Origin: CAZLBV01 sp964557845
GTDB taxonomy: Bacteria; Acidobacteriota; Aminicenantia; Aminicenantales; Aminicenantaceae
Reading direction: 5' to 3'
NCBI GenBank assembly: GCA_964557845.1
Contig: CAZLBV010000178.1
Span: forward strand, 1-7,192
DNA length: 7,192 nt
Under the pieces are notes generated by a model. It did no database searches. It was not told the DNA's origin and saw only the letters and a list, made by a program, of their open reading frames with translations. Position 1 is the stretch's first letter. Each line of letters opens with the position of its first letter. The position numbers were made by a program, and so were the translations under genes. Of the stretch, positions 1-6,283 are shown in pieces.

Positions 1-427
1 AAAAAAAGTAAACCGCAAGCGTCAGGTAAGTCAGTGTTTTTAAGCCAAAATAAGAGCGTAGGTCCTTAAAATATTTTATGTAAAAAAGTTCGGGGATCTC
101 CGGGAACTCATCCACCAGGGTCATCCGGGCGATCTCCAGATTAAAGCGGATATCCTCATCCTGAGGTTGAAGCCGTAACGCCCGCTCGTAATTCAATATG
201 GCCCGCGCAAAATCCCCGGTCTTGTAATAGGCATTACCCAGGTTGTAGTAAAGTTCAAAGCTTTCGTATCCCATAGCGATAATCTCTGCATAAGTGTTGA
301 TGGCTTGGGAGTATTCCTGATTTTCAAAGAATGTGTTTCCTTGTTCGAACAGATATTCTTTTTGGTCGCCTAGAAGCGATCCGGTCAGGATTATCATGCC
401 CGCAATAATGAGAATTGTCTTTTTCAT
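1..427 (-). CDS. batE: BatE, TPR-containing aerotolerance protein (3' end cut by window edge)
   Basis: The frame opens at ATG 427-425 and runs 142 codons without a stop to base 1, so the C-terminus is missing. Residues 1-19 form a signal peptide (MKKTILIIAG start, hydrophobic to about L19). Residues 24-100 are TPR repeats, with the motif YYNLGNAYYKTGDFARAI at 60-77, then YERALRLQPQD and the closing DIRFNLEIAR at 92-101. That combination is typical of the BatE and BatC TPR family. A hydrophobic stretch begins near residue 130 (TLTYLTLAVYFF) and probably starts a membrane helix. Family members usually continue with further helices and sometimes an SH3-like domain, which cannot be seen here. The start lies 10 bases after the batD stop, with only a weak GAG-type ribosome site, so coupling to batD is likely. 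The role is presumed to be protein-protein scaffolding in the Bat envelope complex. Family assignment is strong; function is inferred from the family. Confidence 0.9.
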   Translation of the reverse strand, partial: MKKTILIIAGMIILTGSLLGDQKEYLFEQGNTFFENQEYSQAINTYAEIIAMGYESFELYYNLGNAYYKTGDFARAILNYERALRLQPQDEDIRFNLEIARMTLVDEFPEIPELFYIKYFKDLRSYFGLKTLTYLTLAVYFF

Positions 428-437
428 TTTTACTATC

Positions 438-2327
438 TCAACTCAGTTTGGCTTTATCCAATTTTATGATTGCATCTTTAGATTTGTGATAATGGATTTC
501 CATCTCGGTTTGGATATTTTCTGTTGGTGCGAATCTATAGAAATCACAGTCTCTCAGGCAATCCAGCATTTCGGAAATGACGGCTGTTTCCACCCCCCTT
601 TCCTTCAATCTTTCCCTGATCTCATCAGTCATCAGTCCCGCTATAGGCAGATTGAGCTTGTCGGCCACGAATCCCAGCAAAGCCTGGGACAGTTCGGCGT
701 AAAACTCGGTCCGATTTTTGTCTGTCATCAGTTTTCTGGCCCGGCTGAGCCGTTGTTTTGCAGTTTTTTGAGCCTTTAGACTGCGCGCGTAGGCGATATT
801 TTTCGCCATTCGATTTGTCCTCTGTCTATAAATCCCGGCACCGGCTAGAGCTAAAATACCCAATGCGATCAAAAAGACAAACCAGAAGGACTGATAGAAG
901 TAGGAACCGATCTGATGAAAATCCTGGGCTGCTGGTTTTATGAACCGGATATCCTTCCCGATATATTCGATATTTCTTCGGGAAAATCCAGCCGGAATCT
1001 GGACAGCGGAACCGTCACTAGCTGCAACCGGAAGTGTATACTCAAGTGTTTCCAAGGTTTTATAGATCCCGGCATCCGGATCAAAATAACTGAAAGAAAA
1101 AGAGGGGATCCGGAATTCGCCCCCCCGGCGCGGAATTAAAACATATTCGCATTCTTTGCTGCCGCTGATTGAATTACCTGTGCGATTGACCCGCTGTTCG
1201 ACTTTAGGGTCATAGATTTCAAATTCTCTGGGAAAGGCGATCTCAGGTTCAGGCAGCATTTTGATGTTGCCGGTTCCGCTGATCTTTATCTTGAGGCTCA
1301 GGGCCTCATTCGCCGTCACCTGTTCTTTATCCAAGGAAGATTCCAATTTGAATCTACCTACGGCGCCAGAGAAATCAGCAGGCCGTCCTTCTTCAGGGAG
1401 GGGGGTTACATTTATATTTACAGGCTTACTGGCAATCTTGGTTCGTACGGTTCGTCCAAAAGGGCTGGAGAAAAAATCATCGTCGAAAAAACGGTCAAAA
1501 ATATCTCGGGTCGATCTGTCTCTTATCCTTACTTCAGCCTCGATCTCAAGAGGATCAATAGTTTTTTCACCAGCAGCGGTCGGAAAAAGCGCTGTTTTTT
1601 TTATTTCCGCTACTAAATATCTCTTCCCTCCTACCACCTCTTCTTTGGTAACCGGCCGGGGCGGCAGTTCATAATCTTCGATCCAAAAACCGAGAAGATC
1701 GGGCATTTCAGAAACAATATAATTAGAAACATCAACTCGAGTATAGATCTTAAATGAAACGGTTACCGGTTGCTGGACATAGACTTTATAAGTGTCCACT
1801 TCCGCTTTTAAAAAGAGGTTGTCTTCCAATGAGGTTATTGGCTCGATCCGGTCTCTTTGGCCAGGTGAAGCTGACTGCGGCTGCCTTCCCGAAGGTGGGG
1901 AAGTTGCTGTTGGGCCGCTTACGATCTTTACATCGATGGGATCGGAACGAAGGGTCTGGCCATTAAAATCAAGTGTGATGGAGGGGATTTTATAAGTCCC
2001 TTCTGTTTCTGCGATATAATAATGGACCATACTTTTGGAGGCATTCATGTTACCGTTTATCATCTGGAAGCTTTGTGAGGTGTTGTAACCCAGATAACGG
2101 GAAAAACTGGAAAGGTCAGGCAGCTTCGGTGAGGGAGCGGATTGGGCTTGGGATCCTGAAAGTTCAACTGTCAGGGAAAACTGCTCGCCCACACCAACGG
2201 TTGTCCGGTCGAGATATGTTCTAAGTTCAAGGCTGCTGGATTGCGCTCTCAAAAAGGAAAGCGGCAGCATAAAAGTGAATATCAAAGCAAAATACAAAGT
2301 GACTGCTGCCGATGTTCGAATTTTCAT
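438..2327 (-). CDS. batD: BatD, large exported oxygen-tolerance protein
   Basis: This is a 629-residue protein. A signal peptide spans 1-28, with likely cleavage after LRA-28. Three Ig-like beta modules follow at about 33-135, 171-308 and 325-433. The first and third open with related strands (LDRTTVGVGEQF and LDKEQVTANEAL) and close with G-x-[YF]-[KR]-IPS. An acidic/aromatic loop (DRFFDDDFF, 278-286) is of a kind common in BatD. The element DIRFIKP (459-465) precedes a membrane helix at 481-500. A basic, helical cytoplasmic tail follows (505-625). The product should sit in the inner membrane with most of its mass outside the cytoplasm, alongside BatA and BatB. I chose ATG 2327 because it has a GGTGAG ribosome site and gives a clean signal peptide. 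An in-frame ATG at 2405 would add 26 mostly charged residues before the signal peptide and overlap batC by 74 bases. The biochemical function of the family is not established. Confidence 0.95.
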   Translation of the reverse strand: MKIRTSAAVTLYFALIFTFMLPLSFLRAQSSSLELRTYLDRTTVGVGEQFSLTVELSGSQAQSAPSPKLPDLSSFSRYLGYNTSQSFQMINGNMNASKSMVHYYIAETEGTYKIPSITLDFNGQTLRSDPIDVKIVSGPTATSPPSGRQPQSASPGQRDRIEPITSLEDNLFLKAEVDTYKVYVQQPVTVSFKIYTRVDVSNYIVSEMPDLLGFWIEDYELPPRPVTKEEVVGGKRYLVAEIKKTALFPTAAGEKTIDPLEIEAEVRIRDRSTRDIFDRFFDDDFFSSPFGRTVRTKIASKPVNINVTPLPEEGRPADFSGAVGRFKLESSLDKEQVTANEALSLKIKISGTGNIKMLPEPEIAFPREFEIYDPKVEQRVNRTGNSISGSKECEYVLIPRRGGEFRIPSFSFSYFDPDAGIYKTLETLEYTLPVAASDGSAVQIPAGFSRRNIEYIGKDIRFIKPAAQDFHQIGSYFYQSFWFVFLIALGILALAGAGIYRQRTNRMAKNIAYARSLKAQKTAKQRLSRARKLMTDKNRTEFYAELSQALLGFVADKLNLPIAGLMTDEIRERLKERGVETAVISEMLDCLRDCDFYRFAPTENIQTEMEIHYHKSKDAIIKLDKAKLS

Positions 2328-2330
2328 TCG

Positions 2331-2336
2331 CTCACC
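2331..2336 (-). promoter_or_regulatory. Ribosome binding site for batD
   Basis: GGTGAG on the minus strand ends three bases before the ATG at 2327 and overlaps the batC stop codon (TGA, 2334-2332). Only four bases separate the two genes. The site decides between the two candidate batD starts and suggests translational coupling to batC. Confidence 0.6.
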
Positions 2337-3042
2337 AATCCTTTTTAATGCGCGGCCTTCCTGAAACATGCATCTTGCGTTTCTTTTGCGAGTCCTTCTC
2401 ATCATTCTTTAAGGCATCCAGGATTTTTTCCGCTTCTTCTTTGCTGAGCTCTTTTTGATCCTGCGGCTGAATTTGTTCTGTTTGATCTTTGTCTTCATGT
2501 TGTTTTTGCGCTTCATTGTTTTCACTTTGGTCTTGATCCTGTTGGTGCTGCTGTTGTTGTTCCTGGGTTGACTGCTGTTCTTGCTGCTCATTCGTCTCCT
2601 GTTTTTCTGAATTCTGTTTTAATTTTCTCCTCACATATTCCAGATTGTATTTGGCATCCATATCATCCGGGTTGATCTTTAAAGCCTGCTGATACGCCAT
2701 GATGCTTTCCGGAAGCTTGTTCAGACGGTATAGGGCATTGCCAAGATTGTAATAAGTTTGACCTTCAAGCAGAAGCTTCTCTGTCCCGATGACTTTTTGG
2801 TATTCTTTGAGTGCTTCCTCATATTTTTTCTTCTGATAAAGAGCGTTTCCTACATTGAACTGAAGCCGTTTATTTTCCGGATCGGACAGCAGGGCATCCT
2901 GGTATTTAGTTAAAGCTTGATCATATTTTTCCCCCTGATAAAGCTCATTGGCTTCTTTGGTTTTTTCTCGCACTGATTCTGCTGGCAGCCCAAAAGAAAG
3001 AAGAGCCAAAAAGACGAATATAAATAGAATATACTTTCTCAT
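2332..3042 (-). CDS. batC: BatC, TPR protein with Q/E/K-rich linker
   Basis: This is a 236-residue protein. A signal peptide or N-terminal anchor (MRKYILFIFVFLALLSFGLPA) covers 1-21. Three TPR units lie at about 24-57, 58-92 and 93-126, and YNLEYVRRKL (132-141) caps the array. A polar, probably disordered linker (about 143-200), dominated by Gln, Glu, Asn and Asp, follows. A short predicted helix (EEAEKILDALKNDEKDSQKK, about 202-221) leads to a basic tail ending KDW, a C-terminal signature I associate with BatC. The array likely binds another Bat component outside the cytoplasm. ATG 3042 is preferred over an in-frame ATG at 3180: it has a strong AGAGGA site four bases upstream, starts directly with a signal peptide, and avoids a 128-base overlap with batB. 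It sits 10 bases after batB and 4 bases before batD. Confidence 0.93.
   Translation of the reverse strand: MRKYILFIFVFLALLSFGLPAESVREKTKEANELYQGEKYDQALTKYQDALLSDPENKRLQFNVGNALYQKKKYEEALKEYQKVIGTEKLLLEGQTYYNLGNALYRLNKLPESIMAYQQALKINPDDMDAKYNLEYVRRKLKQNSEKQETNEQQEQQSTQEQQQQHQQDQDQSENNEAQKQHEDKDQTEQIQPQDQKELSKEEAEKILDALKNDEKDSQKKRKMHVSGRPRIKKDW
2445..2615 (-). repeat. Low-complexity CAA/GAA-rich tract inside batC
   Basis: On the coding strand the region is built mostly of CAG/CAA, GAA/GAG and AAA/AAC codons and encodes the Gln/Glu/Asn/Asp/Lys linker of BatC (about residues 143-199). Homonucleotide runs are short, and no perfect tandem unit longer than a few codons is evident. It is best read as an imprecise, slippage-prone low-complexity tract rather than a structured repeat array. 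Its composition also creates an open lysine-rich frame at 2409-2591, which is not a gene. Confidence 0.7.
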
Positions 3043-3046
3043 GGAT

Positions 3047-3052
3047 TCCTCT
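3047..3052 (-). promoter_or_regulatory. Ribosome binding site for batC
   Basis: AGAGGA on the minus strand lies four bases before ATG 3042 and directly follows the batB stop (TAG, 3055-3053). It is the best Shine-Dalgarno match in the window. It fixes the batC start at 3042 rather than the upstream in-frame ATG inside batB. Confidence 0.75.
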
Positions 3053-4084
3053 CTATTCGAATCGTCCTTTCCATTCAATTTTAACACTTTTCCTTTCAGG
3101 AATAAAAATATCCGCAAAAAGCAAAATAAGGGCAAACAAGAGGAAAAACTGGAATCTGTCCTCATACTGAGAAAAAACACGTGCAGACAGCTCTTTTTCC
3201 TCCATGCCGCTTATGGCTTCATAGATCTTCCCTAGTTCCATCTCTGAAGGAGTGGCATTATAGTATTTTCCATGGGTTTGAAGGGCGATCTTCTCCAATG
3301 TGATCTGATCTAATTTACTGGTAACCACATTGCCGCTGTCATCCTTTTTATATCCGATTTGGCGGCCGGATGCATCATATAAGGGAATGGGGACTCCTTG
3401 AGGAGATCCTATTCCGACCGTATAAATAACAATCCCTTCTTTTTCCGCTATCTCCGCCGCAGGCATGGGATCTTGGATAGTATCCTCGCCATCGGTAATG
3501 ATCACCAGAACCTTGTGTTTCCTTTCGGTCTGGACAAAGGATTGGATGGCTTTTTCTATGGCATTGCCGATGGCTGTGCCCTGGACCGGGATCAATTCCG
3601 GATTCATGATATCCAGAAACATCTTGGCAGCGCCGTAATCAAGAGTTAAAGGGCACTGGACAAAGGCTTCACCCGCAAAGGCGATCAAACCGACCCGGTC
3701 TCCTTCCAGACGATTGATCAGTCCTATCAGCTCATGTTTGGCTTTTTCCAGCCGGTTAGGCTTAATATCCTCAGCCAGCATGGAAATTGAAACATCGACA
3801 GCTACAAATATATCTATGCCTCTGCGTTTGACTTCTTCCAGTTTGGTTCCGATCTGAGGGCGGGCCAGGGCGAGGATAAGAAAGAAAACTGTTCCGATGA
3901 TAAGGAAGACTTTCAGATTTTGTCTGGCCGGACTGTAGGAGGCCATCATCTTTTCCAAAAGCTGCAGCCGGCCAAAGCGGCTCAGCGTCTTTTTTTTGGA
4001 GCGCCGTACCCAGATAAAAAAGACCATCAGAGCAGGGATCAAGATCAATAAATATAGGGTTTCTTGATTGGCAAAGCGCAGCAT
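3053..4084 (-). CDS. batB: BatB, membrane-anchored VWA-domain protein
   Basis: This is a 343-residue protein with the usual Bat VWA layout. A first membrane helix (about 9-26) is followed by a basic cytoplasmic-type segment (RRSKKK) and a second helix (about 58-75) ending LALARPQ, a family hallmark. The VWA domain spans about 90-295, and a C-terminal helix at about 310-328 is followed by a short basic tail. The MIDAS metal site looks complete: D97-x-S99-x-S101 (DVSIS), T170 (QGTAIG) and D198 (ITDGED). The conserved FAGEAFVQCPLTLDYG (136-151) is nearly identical to the matching stretch of BatA. The VWA domain probably binds a divalent cation and a protein partner. MoxR AAA+ ATPases are common genetic partners of such proteins but are not in this window. 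The ATG follows a 90-base spacer holding a small open frame. Its own ribosome site is weak (GAG, 8 bases upstream). Confidence 0.97.
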   Translation of the reverse strand: MLRFANQETLYLLILIPALMVFFIWVRRSKKKTLSRFGRLQLLEKMMASYSPARQNLKVFLIIGTVFFLILALARPQIGTKLEEVKRRGIDIFVAVDVSISMLAEDIKPNRLEKAKHELIGLINRLEGDRVGLIAFAGEAFVQCPLTLDYGAAKMFLDIMNPELIPVQGTAIGNAIEKAIQSFVQTERKHKVLVIITDGEDTIQDPMPAAEIAEKEGIVIYTVGIGSPQGVPIPLYDASGRQIGYKKDDSGNVVTSKLDQITLEKIALQTHGKYYNATPSEMELGKIYEAISGMEEKELSARVFSQYEDRFQFFLLFALILLFADIFIPERKSVKIEWKGRFE

Positions 4085-4085
4085 T

Positions 4086-4178
4086 TTAATTTCTCAATCT
4101 CTCGTTCTTATTTTCCTTGCTAATAAATTTCATAAAATCTCCATCGGCATTTTTTATAAATAATTCAGTTAAGATCAT
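4086..4178 (-). CDS. Possible 30-residue mini-ORF bridging batA and batB
   Basis: I do not recognise this peptide. The frame starts at ATG 4178-4176, which overlaps the batA stop in an ATGA junction. It runs 30 codons and stops with TAA (4088-4086) a single base before the batB ATG, so it tiles the only sizeable spacer in the operon almost exactly. The product would be small and polar (MILTELFIKNADG at the start, basic near the end), with no signal peptide or membrane helix. An internal in-frame ATG at 4133 has a GGAG ribosome site five bases upstream, so a 15-residue peptide (MKFISKENKNERLRN) is an alternative. It may be a coupling or leader peptide that feeds ribosomes to batB, which has a weak site of its own. 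It may also be the tail of a -1 frameshifted BatA, or chance in an AT-rich spacer. Confidence 0.3.
   Translation of the reverse strand: MILTELFIKNADGDFMKFISKENKNERLRN
4139..4142 (-). promoter_or_regulatory. Ribosome-site-like GGAG inside the batA-batB spacer
   Basis: GGAG lies five bases before an ATG at 4133 that opens a 15-codon frame ending one base before batB. The spacing is good for a Shine-Dalgarno element. If used, ribosomes would load here, terminate at 4086 and be positioned to restart on batB. Chance occurrence is possible because the element is only four bases long. Confidence 0.35.
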
Positions 4179-5167
4179 GGTATCTTTTTTAGTATAGTAT
4201 TGGAGAGAATCAACTCCAGTCCTAAAAAGCTCAAACCAAAGATCAGATAAAAAGGAAAGAGTTCTTCGTATCGGGTATACTCTTTGACCTCGATCTTGGT
4301 TTTTTCCAGTTCTCCTATTTCGGAAAATACCTGTTCCAGGGATTGTTTATCCACTGCCCGGAAATATTTACCTCCGGTCATGGAGGCGATTTTCTGCAGG
4401 AGATCCTCATCTATCTCAACCTGCATACGCTGGTAGCGTTTTCCTAATATGGGATCATTGATAGGATAGAGAGCTGTGCCCCGGCTGCCGGCACCTATGG
4501 TGTAAACTCGGATATTCAATGCCTCCGCTATCTGGGAGGCGGTCAGAGGATGAAGCTGACCGGCATTATTACGACCGTCAGTCAGCAGAATGATCACTTT
4601 ACTTTTGGCTTTACTGTCCCGAAGTCGATTGACTGCATTGGCTAAGGCCATCCCAATGGCTGTTCCATCCTCCACCAGTCCGATCTGTACATCCTGAATG
4701 AATTTTAGCAGCACTCCATAATCTAAAGTCAAAGGGCATTGGGTATAGCTCTCTCCGGCGAAAACCACCATTCCGATCCGGTCACTGCTGCGTCCTTTGA
4801 CGAAATCTTCGGCTACGATCTTGGCTACCTCCAGGCGGTTTTTCGGCTTAAAATCTTCTGCCAGCATGGAGCTGGAGATATCCAGAGCGATCATGATGTC
4901 GATGCCCTCTGTGGTGATCTCCTCTTCCTTGCTTCCTGACTGGGGACGTGCCAAAGCTAAGATCAAAAAAACGACTGCAGCGATCCTCAATCCAAAGAGG
5001 AAATTGCGGTAAAAGGGCCATCGGGATTTTCCGGTTGATTTTACTATTCCCAGGTTGGAGTAGCGCAAGGTTGCGGATTGAGGACGGCGGCGGCGGAGAT
5101 GTAGATAAACCATGAAGGGCAGAACCAGCAATAAATAGAGAAAATAAGGATCGGCAAATCTAAACAT
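4175..5167 (-). CDS. batA: BatA, membrane-anchored VWA-domain protein
   Basis: This is a 330-residue protein. Membrane helices lie at about 8-22 and 57-74, the latter ending LALARPQ. The VWA domain runs from about 88 to 285, and a final helix sits at about 303-322. The MIDAS is complete: D96-x-S98-x-S100 (DISSS), T169 (DGTAIG) and D197 (LTDGRN). FAGESYTQCPLTLDYG (136-151) is shared with BatB. The C-terminus KKIP resembles the RKIP-type ending common for BatA, so the protein is probably full length and the nearby stop is not a frameshift lesion. It likely acts in the inner membrane with its VWA domain outside the cytoplasm, partnering BatB and BatD. The ATG abuts the upstream TAG, and GAGAGG lies nine bases upstream within the preceding gene. 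An A_AAA_AAG heptamer sits three codons before the stop. Confidence 0.97.
   Translation of the reverse strand: MFRFADPYFLYLLLVLPFMVYLHLRRRRPQSATLRYSNLGIVKSTGKSRWPFYRNFLFGLRIAAVVFLILALARPQSGSKEEEITTEGIDIMIALDISSSMLAEDFKPKNRLEVAKIVAEDFVKGRSSDRIGMVVFAGESYTQCPLTLDYGVLLKFIQDVQIGLVEDGTAIGMALANAVNRLRDSKAKSKVIILLTDGRNNAGQLHPLTASQIAEALNIRVYTIGAGSRGTALYPINDPILGKRYQRMQVEIDEDLLQKIASMTGGKYFRAVDKQSLEQVFSEIGELEKTKIEVKEYTRYEELFPFYLIFGLSFLGLELILSNTILKKIP
4184..4190 (-). other. Candidate -1 slippery heptamer A_AAA_AAG at the end of batA
   Basis: In the batA frame the codons read CTA AAA AAG ATA CCA TGA, so bases 4190-4184 form A_AAA_AAG in the correct phase for tandem -1 slippage, the same heptamer used in E. 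coli dnaX. A -1 shift would bypass the TGA and continue through GAT ACC ATG into the mini-ORF, adding a tail of a little over 30 residues that ends one base before batB. I see no upstream Shine-Dalgarno stimulator and no obvious stable hairpin in the AT-rich sequence downstream, so use of the site is unproven. Confidence 0.3.
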
Positions 5168-6283
5168 CTATTCTGACCTCTCTTTATTTTCTTTATTGTT
5201 CTGGATTTTGTAAGAGGCCGGTTCACTCTCTCCTGGTTTATCGAGTGCGTTTTCTTCAGGATTTGAGCCAGCCGTCTTATCTAAAGTGATCAACTCTCCT
5301 TCCGGTTGAAAAGTTGCATCTTGGTTTTTTTGTTCCGCCGGACCAGAGTCTCTCCAACAGGTCTTGTCCACAATATTTCTGGCCTGCTGGATAGCCTCGA
5401 TATGTTGGCTGCTTTCAGGTATAAATTTGGCGAATTTGACCAGATCGCATAGTTCCAGCAAATTCCGGTAAAGATGGATCAGGCTTTCTTCCTGGAAGTT
5501 TTCCAGTTCATTCAGAAGCTGGGATGTGGTCAACTCCATAGCTTCGATTTGGAAGCGATTTTGGGTATACCGCCGGATGATGTCTGCGATCTCAGAATAG
5601 AAAATCTTGATTTTTCCCTTTTTTAGAAGATCGGATTCTTCCAGGCGCCGCAGTTCTTCATAGGCGATCTCATGCGGGGGGCGTTCCGGCTGCCGTTTTC
5701 GCAGAATCAGGGTTTCACCTTTGTGCTTTTTCCTCAAATATATAAATGCTCCCATAATCACAAGTACAACCAAGAGCCCTACAAACCCATAAATCAGAAG
5801 AGGTCTCCAGTCATACTCGATGTCCCAGGGAGGTTTTATGTCACGGATATCACCTTCCTCACTGGGTTTTACACTTTCTACTGTGATGTTGATGCTCTCA
5901 GTTTTAATAATATTCTCTTCTGTATCAGGAGGAATTGTATAGCGGATCTCAACTGGAGGTATTTCAAATTCTCCGGTCTCAAAAGTAGAAATTATATAAT
6001 CAACCCTCTCTAGAATTCGATCATTTTCCTTGACCGGCACATGAACAGTATAATCCCTGATCTCGAATTCTCCCAGGTTCTCTCCCAATGAAGGAGGGAT
6101 CACATTTACACTTTTTTCATGGTCGATTATTATGGTGTAGGTGATAAGGTCGCCAATGGTGATGGTGCTTCGGTCGACACTGGATATAATACTTATCGGA
6201 GCCTCTTGAGGTGAAAGTGCTGTCGTCAGCCAGACTCCGAAAGAAAGGCTCAGACAGAACAGGATCGAAGCTATTTTTTTCAT
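5168..6283 (-). CDS. Short BatD-like membrane protein: one Ig-like module, membrane helix, helical tail
   Basis: This is a 371-residue protein. A signal peptide covers about 1-23. One beta-rich module (about 28-138) opens with VDRSTITIGDLITYT and closes with GEFEIPPVEIRY, matching the layout of a BatD repeat (LDRTTVGVGEQF ... IPSITLDF). One membrane helix lies at about 161-183, followed by a basic stop-transfer (LRKKHK). The cytoplasmic helical domain (about 203-308), with FYSEIADIIRRYTQNRF and LTTSQLLNEL, resembles DUF4381-type tails found in VWA operons. It can be lined up with the BatD tail (FYAEL; CDLVKFAKF against CDFYRFAP). The last 60 residues are acidic and probably disordered. The ATG directly follows the upstream TAA with no clear ribosome site, so translation is likely coupled. 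It is probably an accessory inner-membrane partner of BatA and BatB. Homology to BatD is inferred from motif alignment by eye. Confidence 0.8.
   Translation of the reverse strand: MKKIASILFCLSLSFGVWLTTALSPQEAPISIISSVDRSTITIGDLITYTIIIDHEKSVNVIPPSLGENLGEFEIRDYTVHVPVKENDRILERVDYIISTFETGEFEIPPVEIRYTIPPDTEENIIKTESINITVESVKPSEEGDIRDIKPPWDIEYDWRPLLIYGFVGLLVVLVIMGAFIYLRKKHKGETLILRKRQPERPPHEIAYEELRRLEESDLLKKGKIKIFYSEIADIIRRYTQNRFQIEAMELTTSQLLNELENFQEESLIHLYRNLLELCDLVKFAKFIPESSQHIEAIQQARNIVDKTCWRDSGPAEQKNQDATFQPEGELITLDKTAGSNPEENALDKPGESEPASYKIQNNKENKERSE
5177..5182 (-). promoter_or_regulatory. Ribosome binding site for batA
   Basis: GAGAGG on the minus strand ends nine bases before the batA ATG (5167). 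It is embedded in the last codons of the short BatD-like gene, whose TAG stop touches the batA start. Confidence 0.55.

Noticed and set aside
333..779. Plus-strand open frame of 148 codons opposite batD and batE
   Set aside because: It spans the junction of two real minus-strand genes and its Phe/Ile/Ser-rich translation looks like a reverse-complement shadow.
1261..1674. Plus-strand open frame of 137 codons opposite batD
   Set aside because: It has no domain or signal features I recognise, lies wholly antisense to a well-supported gene, and no ribosome site or promoter stands out.
2328..2405. N-terminal extension of batD from the in-frame ATG at 2405
   Set aside because: It would add 26 largely basic residues before the signal peptide and overlap the conserved BatC tail. 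ATG 2327 has GGTGAG at close spacing.
2409..2591. Minus-strand lysine-rich open frame of 60 codons inside batC
   Set aside because: It is an out-of-frame reading of the CAA/GAA-rich tract; the low-complexity DNA keeps several frames open.
3043..3180. N-terminal extension of batC from the in-frame ATG at 3180
   Set aside because: It would overlap batB by 128 bases, place 46 unlike residues before a good signal peptide, and ignore the strong AGAGGA site before ATG 3042.
4085..4174. Possible internal promoter in the AT-rich batA-batB spacer (TTTATAAA near 4153-4160)
   Set aside because: There is a TATA-like palindrome but no -35 partner at proper spacing and no Bacteroidota-type TTTG / TAnnTTTG pair, so AT richness is a sufficient explanation.
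4175..4190. batA as a frameshift-damaged gene
   Set aside because: The protein has its final membrane helix and a KKIP end of the kind usual for BatA, so the annotated stop appears natural.
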